This document shows positions 9,015-18,533 of a stretch of 64,000 bases of DNA, in pieces; position 1 is the stretch's first letter, and each line of letters opens with the position of its first letter. The notes under the pieces are model-generated. The model worked only from the letters and a program-made list of their open reading frames with translations, was not told the origin of the DNA and ran no database searches. The translations under genes were made by a program, and so were the position numbers. The stretch spans positions 4,056,501 to 4,120,500 of the forward strand of contig NZ_CP060784.1 in assembly GCF_014489555.1 (NCBI RefSeq), written 5' to 3'. Source of the DNA: Hymenobacter qilianensis (GTDB taxonomy: Bacteria > Bacteroidota > Bacteroidia > Cytophagales > Hymenobacteraceae).

Positions 9015-9890
9015 TCAAAACGCTCCGTTTAAGTTACTTTTTACCGAAACCAAAGACTTCCCGGCCGCTGCCTGAGCAATCCGGAAAGCGTCCCGATCAA
9101 GGCCCAAATCTACGCCAGTCTCGTCAAAGTAGGCTACCAGTTTTTCGGTGGGCATGTTGCCGGTGAGCTTATCGGTGGCCATCGGGCAGCCGCCTACGCC
9201 GCCAATGGCCCCATCGAATCGGCGGCAGCCAGCGCGGTAGGCAGCGTCTACTTTCTCGCGCCAGTATACCGGTGCCGTGTGCAGGTGGGCGCCAAACTCA
9301 ATTTGGGGGAAGGCCGGAATCAGCTCGCCAAATAAGGGCGTGATGGTAGCGGGCGTGGAAGCGCCGATGGTATCGGAAAGGGCCACGATACGCACGCCCA
9401 TATCGGCCAGCTGCTGGGTGAAATCGGCTACCACTACCGGGCTCCAGGGGTCACCGTACGGATTACCAAAACCCATCGAAAGGTAGGTTACGAGCGTTTT
9501 ACCGGCTTTTTCGCATACATTATGCATCTCGGCCAGCTCCGTCATGGCTTCCGCAATAGTCTTGTTAGTGTTGCGCCGCTGAAACGTTTCGGACACCGAC
9601 AACGGGAAGCCGATGTACTGAATCTGAGAATAGGCCGCAGCCGTTTCGGCACCGCGCAGGTTGGCTACGATAGCCAGCAGCTTGGTGCGGGTGTTGCTCA
9701 AATCGAGACCGGCCAGCACTTCTTCCGTATCGCGGAGCTGGGGAATTGCTTTCGCCGACACAAAACTTCCAAAATCCAGGGTATCGAAACCGACGCGAAG
9801 CAGAGTATTGAGATAAGCGATTTTGGCCGAGGTGGAAATAAACTCTGGCAAGCCCTGCATGGCATCACGCGGGCATTCTATAAGCTTCAT
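9015..9890 (-). CDS. Hydroxymethylglutaryl-CoA lyase family protein
   Basis: A 291-residue HMGL-like TIM-barrel protein that would cleave 3-hydroxy-3-methylglutaryl-CoA to acetoacetate and acetyl-CoA in leucine breakdown. The family signature with the catalytic Cys is visible as GGVGGCPMA, and the metal-binding HLHTAP and ECPRD segments are present. I chose the ATG at 9888-9890 (MKLIECPRDA), because the longer frame up to 10049 adds 53 residues with no family resemblance. A homologous aldolase such as a homocitrate-synthase-like enzyme is less likely given the GGCP signature. Confidence 0.9.
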   Translation of the reverse strand: MKLIECPRDAMQGLPEFISTSAKIAYLNTLLRVGFDTLDFGSFVSAKAIPQLRDTEEVLAGLDLSNTRTKLLAIVANLRGAETAAAYSQIQYIGFPLSVSETFQRRNTNKTIAEAMTELAEMHNVCEKAGKTLVTYLSMGFGNPYGDPWSPVVVADFTQQLADMGVRIVALSDTIGASTPATITPLFGELIPAFPQIEFGAHLHTAPVYWREKVDAAYRAGCRRFDGAIGGVGGCPMATDKLTGNMPTEKLVAYFDETGVDLGLDRDAFRIAQAAAGKSLVSVKSNLNGAF

Positions 9891-10173
9891 AAAGGAAAGA
9901 GCAGAATTGGGTGGGTAGCCTGGGGTGGGCAGGAAACAAAAGTAGAAGGAAATCGGCGGGATTGGTACGAAAAATCCCTGCCCACGCCTTAGCTGATAAG
10001 TCTGACTAAGGTCAATTAGTTGCCAGCCTGAATGGAAAAAGGTGGCCATCCCAACATCATTGTCACGTCAGGCTGTGGTTTAGGGTGCCAGGCACACTAC
10101 CGAACCACTCGGCGGGCTCCGGGGTTGTCTATGCAACTCGTACATCTAACCTAGTCCGCTGCTATTACGCTCC

Positions 10174-11508
10174 ATGCGCACGCCGTTTTATCTGTTGTGC
10201 TTTCTAGTGTTGCTTTCTGCCTGTAGCAAGCAGCAAACGTTGCAGGCCATCTTTCAGAAAACCACTCCCCACGAAACCTACGCGCGCCGACTTCGCCAGA
10301 GTGGCCTCGACCAAACGGCACTGGGCCGTGACTGGCTCGCCGCCGCCGACCGTGCCCTGCGCGATTCGCTGGTGGTAACACTTCCCTTCCAGGAAACCGG
10401 TTTTTTTCGCGCCGACCAGGCCCGGGCGGCCGCTTACCGCTATGCCGTGCGCGAAGGCGAAACCGTGCGCATCAGCCTGACCCTGGATGCCGGCGCCGAT
10501 GTGCGCGTCTTCCTCGATGCCTTCGAGCTTAGCCCCGACAACACTCCTCCCCGCCTCATCACCTCCGCCGATACGGCCGCAGCTACCTTTAGCTACGTGG
10601 CCGAGGACGACCGCCAGCACTTATTGCGGGTGCAGCCTGAGCTGTTGCGCACCGGGCGCTACACCCTTCGCATTCAGCGCGAGCCGTCGCTGGCATTCCC
10701 AGTGCAGGGCAAAAACGACGTGGCCGTGGGTAGCTTCTGGGGCGTAGACCGCGACGCCGGCGCCCGGCGCCACGAAGGCATCGATATTTTTGCCAAGCGT
10801 GGTACGCCCGTAGTAGCAGTTGCGCCGGGCCTTATTACTCGGGTAAACGAAACGCCCAGAGGCGGCAAAGTGGTCTGGCTGGCCGATACCAAGCATGGCC
10901 AGCACATCTACTACGCCCACCTCGACCAACAGCTTGTGCAAGCTGGTCAGACGGTGCAGATTGGGGATACGCTGGGCTTAGTGGGCAATACCGGCAACGC
11001 TCGTACTACACCTCCCCATCTACATTTCGGCATTTATAGGGGCGGGCGCGGGGCCGTTGATCCTTTTCCTTTTGTGCGCCGCGCCGATGCATTGCCGCCG
11101 GCTCCTCGCACCAGCGCTGAGCGCCTGGGCCAATGGGTGCGCGTGCGGGAGAAGCGTGCCGACCTGCGCTTAAGCCCCGCTGCGAAGGGCGCAACCACCG
11201 TGGCAAGTCTGGTGCGCGACACGCCGCTGCTGGTAGTAGGCAGCCAGGCAGATTATTACCGCGTGGAGCATCCTGGGGGGCAAATTGGCTACATCGCCGT
11301 CCGTTCAGTAGTGTCGGCTGCGGCAGAACCGCTGCGCCAGGAGCTGCTGGCCGCCGCCACCGATTTGGTAAAGCTGCCTCAAGCCGGTGTCGTGCCTTTT
11401 GATACTCTGCCCGCCCGCAGCAGCGTGGCCGTTTTGGGCGAAGTAGGTGGGTATCAGCTGGTGCGCAGCGCGGCAGGTGTGGTAGGCTGGGCCGCTAAAG
11501 CAGGTTAA
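10174..11508 (+). CDS. Lipoprotein M23 metallopeptidase with SH3-like repeats
   Basis: A 444-residue protein with a lipoprotein signal (LLSACSKQ, Cys17). An N-terminal region with no recognised family is followed by an M23/LytM peptidase domain. Zinc ligands are visible in HEGIDIF (His200, Asp204) and HLHFG (His282/His284). From about residue 310 there are two SH3-like segments, RVREKRADLRLSP and the C-terminal part ending VVGWAAKAG. The set suggests a cell-wall endopeptidase cutting peptidoglycan cross-links at the outer-membrane side. Catalytic residues are present, so it is not a degenerate LytM activator. Confidence 0.9.
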   Translation: MRTPFYLLCFLVLLSACSKQQTLQAIFQKTTPHETYARRLRQSGLDQTALGRDWLAAADRALRDSLVVTLPFQETGFFRADQARAAAYRYAVREGETVRISLTLDAGADVRVFLDAFELSPDNTPPRLITSADTAAATFSYVAEDDRQHLLRVQPELLRTGRYTLRIQREPSLAFPVQGKNDVAVGSFWGVDRDAGARRHEGIDIFAKRGTPVVAVAPGLITRVNETPRGGKVVWLADTKHGQHIYYAHLDQQLVQAGQTVQIGDTLGLVGNTGNARTTPPHLHFGIYRGGRGAVDPFPFVRRADALPPAPRTSAERLGQWVRVREKRADLRLSPAAKGATTVASLVRDTPLLVVGSQADYYRVEHPGGQIGYIAVRSVVSAAAEPLRQELLAAATDLVKLPQAGVVPFDTLPARSSVAVLGEVGGYQLVRSAAGVVGWAAKAG

Positions 11509-11533
11509 AATAACCATCACTCTTTTAAACACT

Positions 11534-11568
11534 AAAAAGCCCCTAGAATATCTCTGGGGGCTTTTTTA
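11534..11568. terminator. Rho-independent terminator
   Basis: AAAAAGCCCC(T)AGA and TCT(G)GGGGCTTTTTT arms after the M23 peptidase gene; it also faces the convergent lipoprotein gene. Confidence 0.9.
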
Positions 11569-11595
11569 TGACTGCTGTTTATTCCTTTTAAACTT

Positions 11596-12195
11596 TTACT
11601 GGGCAACTACTACCGCGCGCTGCAATTCCTTGGCATACGCAATACGGCGCTCGCGGCCACCCGCCCCGATATAGTCGAAGCCCACGGCCTTGTTGTCGCC
11701 CTGAATGGCGGCCCAGACTTGCGGCTCTACATCTTCGGGCTGGTCGGCGTTGCGCGGAATAGCGGGCTGCGTGAACCGATCGTTGCTAAAAAAGGTGTTC
11801 ATAGCCTTCAAAATAGCTATTTCTTTATCGCGCACCGTGGCCGCGCTGGGGTTTTCCAAATCCCGGTCGCTGAGGAGCGCCGTGGCGGGCATTACCTCAT
11901 TGCGGATGGTATCGCCGGTGGCATTAATGATGATAAAACGAGCCTGTGCGTTCAGGATTTTTGGCCCCTGCAACAAAAGCACGAAGCTGTCCTTCTCCTT
12001 ATTGCTGGTGAAGTTATGGCTGGCCCGAACGGTATTCAGAATGCTGCGCTCAGTGAGGCGGGCGCGCTGATTGGGAGGCGTTGGGGTAAAGATTTTACCG
12101 TCGCTTTTAGAAGTAGCTGTTTCGCGCTCAGTCGTGATACACGACGCTTGAAACAGTAAAGTAGCCACTGCGGCAGAGAGAAAAAGTTTTTTCAT
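11596..12195 (-). CDS. Hypothetical lipoprotein
   Basis: A 199-residue protein with a lipoprotein signal (LLFQASCITTE, Cys19). I recognise no domain. The middle part (VRASHNFTSNKEKDSFVLLLQGPKI) predicts mixed alpha/beta, and the C-terminal part (IGAGGRERRIAYAKELQRAVVVAQ) is basic. It is preceded by a gap and followed by a terminator, so it is probably transcribed alone. Confidence 0.75.
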   Translation of the reverse strand: MKKLFLSAAVATLLFQASCITTERETATSKSDGKIFTPTPPNQRARLTERSILNTVRASHNFTSNKEKDSFVLLLQGPKILNAQARFIIINATGDTIRNEVMPATALLSDRDLENPSAATVRDKEIAILKAMNTFFSNDRFTQPAIPRNADQPEDVEPQVWAAIQGDNKAVGFDYIGAGGRERRIAYAKELQRAVVVAQ

Positions 12196-12351
12196 TATAG
12201 GCTAAGGAAGTATGCAGGAGTAGTTCGACGACACTACGGATTTGAAACATATAGTGACCAGCTTTCACAGCTAAATTTGTACCAAAGGAAGCATTTTAAA
12301 GCGATTTAAACATAAAAAAAGCTGGATTTATCTTAGAATATGGATATTTCA

Positions 12352-13082
12352 TTAGAACAGCCCTAACTCCAGACCTACCACCAGCCGTGGGAACTCCGGG
12401 TAACGCGGCGCATCAGCCAGATCCTTAAAGCTATCGGCGAGCCGGTAGCGAGCAACCACAGCGTAGCGGCCCGAACCCAGCCGAGCCCCACCCCGTACGA
12501 CCAACGGTTTATATAGTTTAGTTTACGCTCCGTTACCTCTATTAGCCCAGCGCCGTTAGTGCCGGGTTTGTCGACGTAGTGATGCGCCGAGCTGATAATC
12601 CAGCCGCCCCAGCCCGTCAGGTCGAGGTAGCGGCCCACCACATTACCGCGCCGACCAATGTTCAGGCGGCCATATACTTCGACCTGAGCCTGAGGCAGGG
12701 CAATGGTTTCGCGTTTGTGCTGATCAGGGGTAGGCAAAAATTTCTGGTCATTCTGGGCCAGATGATACACTAGGCGAGCATAGCGCAAATCGAGGCCGAC
12801 TGCCGCCGTCTGCGACAACCGATATTTCTGCCGCATTCCTACAAACACCTCCCCTGATCGACCATAGCGCAACTCAGCGCCGGGACCGTCAAATTTGCCG
12901 GCCACGGCCGCATAGCCCAGGTAGAAATGAATGAAGAAAGTCCGATTGGGGCCCGTGTTGGAGCGGAGCGTATCGGCGGCCACATTGCCGCGCAACAGCA
13001 CACTTTGGGCCTGAACAGCAGGTATGCCCTTGAGCCACATAGTCGCGCAGGCCGCGACCGTCAGCAAGCGCAGAAGCTTCAT
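12352..13082 (-). CDS. Outer-membrane-like beta-barrel protein (frame broken once)
   Basis: A protein of about 243 residues after correction. It has a signal peptide (MKLLRLLTVAACATMWLKGIPAVQAQ) and alternating hydrophobic strands, and ends in VVGLELGLF, an aromatic-terminated beta strand typical of outer membrane barrels. As written the frame breaks at 12476-12478, where three C stand on the + strand; four are needed to give GWGSGRYAVVARYRLADSFKDL. It starts inside the stop codon of the corrected subtilase frame (ATGA overlap), so the two genes are likely translated together. Function is unknown; no porin subfamily was recognised. Confidence 0.75.
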
Positions 13083-14877
13083 TGGGCGGAATAAGTAGAA
13101 GTGAACCCCGATAATGCACCTGCACCGTGTCGCCGGCGTGCAGGTTGCGCAGAGGTATTTGCAGCACTGCACGCTGTTTCACGTCCAGCACCTCGTACGT
13201 GCGCAGCACCCCGCGGCGGTCGGATACGTGCCAGTACAGGTAGCTGGGTGGGTCGGGCAAAGCAGGCGTGGCACCGGCCGGGGGGCTTTTTTCGGCGCCG
13301 TCGGATACGGGCGGAGCCAACTCTTCGCGGCCGACGGCCGGCACTGCGGCTAGCTTATCTTTGCTGATGGATGGCGCCTTTACATCCACGGAATCAGAAT
13401 ACAGCGGCAAAGCCCGTGCGGCCACCTGCCCAACACCCGGCCGGATAATCACGGCCAGCATACTATCTGCCTGCGCTACAAAGTCGAAGGTTGCGGCCGT
13501 GGGGGGCTTTTTCGGGCCATCTGCCGTGAACCAGGAAGCGCGGGGCATCCCATATCCGTGAGCATAGTCGTAGTAAGGATATAAGTTGGCCGAGGCCTGA
13601 AGTTTTTCGAAGAGCTGCATGGCCGTCAGATTGCGGTTTTGCTGCCACGCGCAAGCTGCAAAACCCGCCATCAACGGACTCGCAAATGACGTACCCTGGG
13701 TGCGCACATAGCCGCCCGGCGCGGCCGCCAGCACCGTTCCGTAGGCTGTTACATTAGGCTTCAGGCGTCGATCAGCCGTCGGGCCATAGCTGCTGAAGCC
13801 GATATGCAGGTAGTTGTCAGGATCGAGGCCACCCACAGCCAGCACGGAGTCACCATCGGCAGGCGTGCCGATGGTGCGCCACTCCGGGTCGAGACCGTCG
13901 TTTCCGGCCGCGTTTACCACCAATATTCCCTTGCGTACGGCCATGGCTGCCGCGCGGGCCACGAGGCTATTGCGGCCATTCATCTGCTCAGGGAAGTAGC
14001 GGCGGCTAGTGTAGCCCAACGAGGAATTGATAATATCCACTCCTTGGCGGTCAGCCCACTCGGCGGCAGCAAGCCATGCTTCTTCCTCAGCGAATTGCTC
14101 GCGGTGCAGCTGCTCGGTGCGAGCCAGCAAAAATTCGGCTTCGGGGGCCAGACCCAGTGCCGTGCCGTCGGGCAAAATGCCGGCTATACACGAGAGCACC
14201 TCCGTGCCGTGGCTGCCGCCCGCGTACACATACGGCAGTTTTTTTAGAAAATCATAGGTCGCCAGAATACGCTTACCAGTGCGTAAATGCTGGAACGCCG
14301 CGTGCTGGTCGGCCCCAGAAAAGCCTACATCGAAGATAGCAATGCGCAGCCCCCGACCGTCGAGCTTGGCCCTGCGGAAGTCGGCCGCACCAAGGCTGGC
14401 CGTTTGGCTGAATGCCAGCTGATGATCAGCGGCTGATACTTCCGGCGTACCACGCTCCGGCGCTCCAGGTTGGGCGGCGGGAAGCATAGGCGCATCGGGG
14501 CATCTTTCTATGCTTCGCACACACGGCAGGCGGCGCAAAGCGGCTGCCTGGGCCGGCGTTGCGCGGCAGGAAACAGCATTAAACCAGCGACTTACAAACG
14601 CAACTGAATCAACCCCAGCCTGCACTTGACGCAGGTAGTCGGGGCGCACGGGAAAATCGGTGCTGTCGAGGAGGGGCAGCTGCTGGCGTTGGCGGCGAGC
14701 CAGGGCCTGGGGGGCAAAATAGGTGGCTGGGTTAAAGCGGACGCCGGCTTTATCGCGCAGAACCACCCAGTAGCGGCCCGTAGAGGGCGGGGCAGCGTAG
14801 GCAACATGGCAAACCCCACTCAGCCCCAAACTGAGAAGCAGAAAAAAAGCCCGCACGAAGGAAAAATGAATACGCAA
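13079..14877 (-). CDS. Secreted subtilisin-family serine protease (3' frame break inferred)
   Basis: An S8 peptidase of about 600 residues. There is a signal peptide (RAFFLLLSLGLSGVCHVAYA), a propeptide, and a catalytic domain with Asp in AIFDVGFSG, His in GGSHGTEVLS and Ser in TQGTSFASPL. A C-terminal beta-rich domain (YLYWHVSDRRGVLRTYEV) follows. No ATG was found; TTG at 14877 or GTG at 14856 fit the signal peptide. The uncorrected frame runs on to 12889, 64 residues into the next gene, with implausible composition. Adding one C at 13106-13109 ends the protein at FTSTYSAQ with a TGA that overlaps the ATG of the next gene; that correction is an inference. Confidence 0.88.
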
Positions 14878-14997
14878 GTGATGCGGCCGTAAAATAGGTA
14901 GCTGAAGCAACCACGAAGATACGATAGTAGCGAATGGTGCGTGCTGTCTGGGGGGCTTTTTTACTTTTCCAAACGAAACCAGTACAACGCTTTGCGC

Positions 14998-15033
14998 TGA
15001 AGGTAGCGCGAAAAAGATTTCCCGCTACCTTCA
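14998..15033. repeat. Inverted repeat upstream of OmpA-like gene
   Basis: TGAAGGTAGCG and its exact complement CGCTACCTTCA stand 14 bases apart, 80 bases before the OmpA-like start. Either an operator-like dyad or an mRNA hairpin is possible. A lone TGGGGGGCTTTTTT half-terminator lies just upstream at about 14949-14963. The rest of the 14878-15112 gap shows nothing else. Confidence 0.6.
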
Positions 15034-15112
15034 ACCCAGCAAGCTCAAGGGTTACCGTAAATGCCTGTTCTGAGCTTATGCTGGTCTTTACTTTCTTCTT
15101 AAATCCTTTTTT

Positions 15113-15919
15113 ATGAACTCTACTCTTTCCCGAACCGCCCTAGTGGCACTTTGGAGCGCCGGCACCCTTATGCTCGGCGGCTGCAATAAGAAAGAAATAG
15201 CAGCCCTGCAGCAGCAAAACGCGGAGCTGCTCAGCTCCCGCGAACAATTGCAAGCCCAAAAATCGGCGCTGGAACAGGAGAAAGCTCAAACGGAGGAAGC
15301 TTTGCGCTCCAACCTGTTGAGCAAAAATCAGGAAGTCAACCAGTTGAATGAGAATCTGGGCACCACTAAGGAGCAGTTGCAGGACCGCGAGCAGCGAATC
15401 GCCGAGCTGCAGCGCGTGCTCGATCAGAAGGAAGCGGCCGTAAAGGCCCTGCGCCAAAAGGTGGGCGACGCGCTGCTGGGCTTCAATGCCAATGATCTGA
15501 CGGTGAACGTGAAGAACGGCAAAGTGTACGTTTCGCTTTCCGAGCAGCTGTTGTTTAAGTCAGGCTCCACTGTTGTTGATCCGAAAGGTCAGGAGGCGCT
15601 GAAGAAGCTCGCCACTGCCCTCAAAGGCAACCAGGATGTGAACGTATTGGTGGAAGGCCATACCGACAATGTGCCCATTGCCCGTGGCACGGCCGGCATG
15701 AAAGACAACTGGGATTTGAGCGTGCTGCGCGCCACCGAAATCACCCGCATCCTGACCACGGCCGGCCTCACTCCTGCTCAGGTCACACCGTCGGGTCGGG
15801 CCCAATATCTCCCCATCACAGCCAATGCCACACCCGCAGAGAAGGCCCAAAACCGTCGCACCGAGATTATCCTGACGCCCAAGCTCGATGAGCTTTTCCA
15901 GATTTTGGAAGCTAACTAA
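15113..15919 (+). CDS. OmpA-family lipoprotein with coiled coil
   Basis: A 268-residue protein. It has a lipoprotein signal (TLMLGGCNKKE, Cys24), a long Gln/Glu-rich coiled coil (residues 25-120, heptad-like ALQQQNAELL and AELQRVLDQKEAA), and an OmpA C-terminal peptidoglycan-binding domain (about 130-255) with EGHTDNVP and NWDLSVLRA. It probably anchors the outer membrane to the wall, with the coiled coil as a spacer across the periplasm. A perfect 30-base inverted repeat follows the gene. Confidence 0.92.
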   Translation: MNSTLSRTALVALWSAGTLMLGGCNKKEIAALQQQNAELLSSREQLQAQKSALEQEKAQTEEALRSNLLSKNQEVNQLNENLGTTKEQLQDREQRIAELQRVLDQKEAAVKALRQKVGDALLGFNANDLTVNVKNGKVYVSLSEQLLFKSGSTVVDPKGQEALKKLATALKGNQDVNVLVEGHTDNVPIARGTAGMKDNWDLSVLRATEITRILTTAGLTPAQVTPSGRAQYLPITANATPAEKAQNRRTEIILTPKLDELFQILEAN

Positions 15920-16014
15920 GTCGCCTGTTTGCTCGTTGTTCAGCCTGCTCGCTGCATGGAATATTAAGATGACTGAAGCTAGTCTTATCGGTCGTTTTTT
16001 ATAGAAGATTAACA

Positions 16015-16082
16015 ACACAAATGGCTCAAAAAGAAACGGCTGCCCCAAGCGAGGCAGCCGTTTCTTTTTGAGCCATTTGTGT
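16015..16082. terminator. 30-base perfect inverted repeat, likely bidirectional terminator
   Basis: Bases 16015-16044 and 16053-16082 are exact reverse complements around an 8-base loop. The inner stem is GC-rich (GGCTGCC/GGCAGCC), followed by TTTCTTTTT. It lies between the convergent OmpA-like and 2H genes. The stem is about twice the usual terminator length, so double-stranded RNA could form from either transcript. Confidence 0.8.
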
Positions 16083-16178
16083 ATTTATTCAGACGAGTGC
16101 TTGCCGTTTGATGATCATTTATACAGTCTTAAATTGCAATCATAAATTATTCATTATAAACAAATTCAAGCCAACATG

Positions 16179-16724
16179 TTAAACCTGTAGTTTCAAAGTA
16201 AATTCTTCAATTGCCAGCCAGTGCTGGCCGTCGTGGCGAAAGAGCTGCAGGCTGCTCGCAAAGAAGGATGCGGCATAGGAACGGGCCTGAAAAAGCTGAC
16301 GCAACGCCGACACCTGGCTGGGGGGCAAATCGCGGGTGGCCAGGGTCATATGCGGAGTAAAAGGCCGCGTTTCAAGCGGGATATCTGCCAGACGCGCCGC
16401 ACACCAACCAGTTAGGTCTGCGTGGAAAGCCTGCAAGGCCGCAGCCTCCGTCACGCGCACAAACAAGGTGCGGTTACCAAACCAATCGAAACCATTTAAG
16501 CCTACGCTGAACGGCTCCTCTAGGGCGGCAAAATCACGCAGCTCTATGCGCAGTGCCGCCTCCACTTCCGCCGCTTGCCGCCACGGCGGAATGAGCGTGA
16601 TGTGCGCCGGCAAACGCACTGCATTGCGGCTGCCCGTCAGCGTGTGCACCTCCTGCTTCATCGCCCAGACCTCGGAAGAAATCGGCTCGGGGGGCAAAAT
16701 GGCGACAAGGTATAGCGGGTCCAT
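16179..16724 (-). CDS. 2H phosphoesterase (2'-5' RNA ligase family)
   Basis: A 181-residue cytoplasmic protein with the two HxT motifs of the 2H superfamily, HITLIPP near residue 41 and HMTLATR near residue 124, in the normal spacing. Bacterial relatives (ThpR/LigT) act on 2',3'-cyclic or 2'-5' RNA ends; the true substrate is unknown. The C-terminal half (FRHDGQHWLAIEEFTL) fits the family. Single gene. Confidence 0.88.
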   Translation of the reverse strand: MDPLYLVAILPPEPISSEVWAMKQEVHTLTGSRNAVRLPAHITLIPPWRQAAEVEAALRIELRDFAALEEPFSVGLNGFDWFGNRTLFVRVTEAAALQAFHADLTGWCAARLADIPLETRPFTPHMTLATRDLPPSQVSALRQLFQARSYAASFFASSLQLFRHDGQHWLAIEEFTLKLQV

Positions 16725-16814
16725 ATTTCCCTTACGTATGTGGCCATACTACCGATGAAGCTCTAAAGGCAGATTTGCTTTTAGTCGTAAAATGATTGTT
16801 GTATACCACCCAGT

Positions 16815-16897
16815 TGTCATGCTGAGGCCCGAAGGACCTTCTGCCAGTGGAACAAATCGTTCTTCTGGCAGAAGGTCCTTCGGGCCTCAGCATGACA
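16815..16897. repeat. 33-base perfect palindromic element
   Basis: Bases 16815-16847 and 16865-16897 are exact reverse complements with a 17-base spacer. The arms begin with TGTCATGCTGAG, similar to the arms of the elements at 33.1 kb and 59.2 kb (GTCATGCAGAG). It has no ORF; it looks like a short palindromic intergenic repeat (REP or MITE-like). Confidence 0.88.
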
Positions 16898-16955
16898 GAC
16901 GGGCGGAACACAGGCTACACAACGCCTGCGACGATTGTGACGCGAATACGCTTCT

Positions 16956-18352
16956 CTACAAACCGTATTTGCTTAGCAAATACACCAGCGCGGCCATGCT
17001 CGCGCCGCCAAGCTCCAGCTCGCGGCGGTTTACTTTGTCGAAAGTATCGGCGGCGGTGTGGTGAATATCGAAGTAGCGCTGGGAGTCGCAGTCGTAGCCG
17101 ATGAGCACTTTTGCCTGGTCTTTCAGGGGCCAATATCGGTGCCGCCGTGACCGACCACGAACTCGCCGCTGCCGTAGGGGACAAATAACGAGCGCCACTG
17201 CTGCATCCGGGTCACGGTCTCCGGGTTTGTCGTTTCCAGGGCAAAGCCACGGGGCGTAAAGCCGCCACCATCTGATTCCATGGCCGCTAAGTGCTTCTCG
17301 TTAGCCGCTTTAGCCAACTCAGCGTACTTTATACCGCCCCGGTTGCCGTTCTCTTCATTCATAAACATGACGGCGCGCACGGTGCGCTCCGGCTTCAGGC
17401 CAGTAGCTTTCAGCAGCCGCAGCACTTCCATGCTTTGCACGCAGCCCGTGCCATCATCGTGGGCACCTTGGCCCATGTCCCAAGAGTCGAGGTGGCCGCC
17501 AACGGTGATAATTTCGTCGGGGTACTTAGAGCCTTTAATCTCGCCAATTACGTTGTACGATTTCACGTCGGGCAACGTCTGGCAAGCCATTTCAAGCTCA
17601 AAGGTTAGGTTTTTGTCGGCTTTAAGCAATTGACTGAGGCGGTCGGCGCCGTTGGTGCTGAGAGCAGCGGCGGGCACTTTAGCCACATTGTCTTCGTAGC
17701 GCATGGTGCCCGTGTGGGGGAAGTCGTCGTGGGCTAGACTAAGCGAACGGACCAAGGCGCCCACAGCCCCGCGCTTGGCGGCGGCAGAGGCACCGGCGCG
17801 GCGCTGGTCACCGGCTTCTCCGTAGGCCTTGCCGGTTTCAATATAAGTAGGGTTCATGGGACGGTTGAAGAACACAAACTTGCCCTTCACTTTCTCTTCC
17901 GGCATAGCCGCCAATTCATCCAGACTCTGCACCTCCACTACCTGAGCGCGCAACTTGCCATTGGTGCCCACCGAGCCACCCAGCGCGCAAACCGGTACAT
18001 CTACTCCTTTGCCTTTTGCGGCCTTAATCTGCCCTTTTTCCTTCGCCCCGCGCACCCAGTGCGGCACTATTACTTCCTGCAAGTATACGCGGTCGAGGCC
18101 CAGCTTTTCCATCGTCACTTTGCTCCAGTCTACTGCCTGTTGGGCCTGGGGCGAGCCAGCCAACCGTCCACCAATTTGGCCGGTGAGGTGGCGCAGGTTT
18201 TCGTAGCTCTGCCCCCGCAACAGGGCCTCGTCATAAATGCGGCGAATATTCAAAGAATCGGTTTGGGGGGCTTTTTGGGCCAGCGTGGGCGTAGTCAGCA
18301 ATAGGGAAGCAACGCCCGCAAGCAGCGGGTAGCGAGAAACGAAAGAGGGCAT
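16956..18352 (-). CDS. Secreted M28 family metallopeptidase (frame broken once)
   Basis: After correction, about 465 residues with a signal peptide (PLLAGVASLLLTTPTLAQ), a PA-type insert (about residues 120-230) and an M28 zinc peptidase domain. Visible ligand motifs are VGGHLDSWD, HDDGTG, NEENGNRGG and the late GHGGTDIGP, with a final HHTAADT. This is the layout of plasma-carboxypeptidase-like aminopeptidases. The written frame stops at 17123-17125 because four G stand at 17126-17129 where five are needed; the remaining 60 residues (DQAKVLIGYDCDSQRYFDIH and beyond) continue in another frame. The mature N terminus starts QKAPQ, encoded by the recurrent G6 string. Confidence 0.9.
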
Positions 18353-18439
18353 AAAAAGCAAAAATGAGGAGATAAAAGCAGTCTGAGTAGCTAAAGTACA
18401 AGGAAACGCTACATGGGTTGCAACCACGCACTCGGCTAC

Positions 18440-18484
18440 ACAGCAAGAAAGCCCGGTCATCGAATGATCGGGCTTTCTTGCTGT
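18440..18484. terminator. Terminator-like inverted repeat
   Basis: ACAGCAAGAAAGCCCG and its complement CGGGCTTTCTTGCTGT enclose a short loop, between the SixA-like gene and the M28 peptidase gene on the same strand. It separates the two transcription units, which argues against a natural fusion of the two proteins. Confidence 0.8.
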
Positions 18485-18533
18485 TGTAATTTTTCTAGCT
18501 GGCAGGCATGAATCGCCCACTGAATGAAAGATT

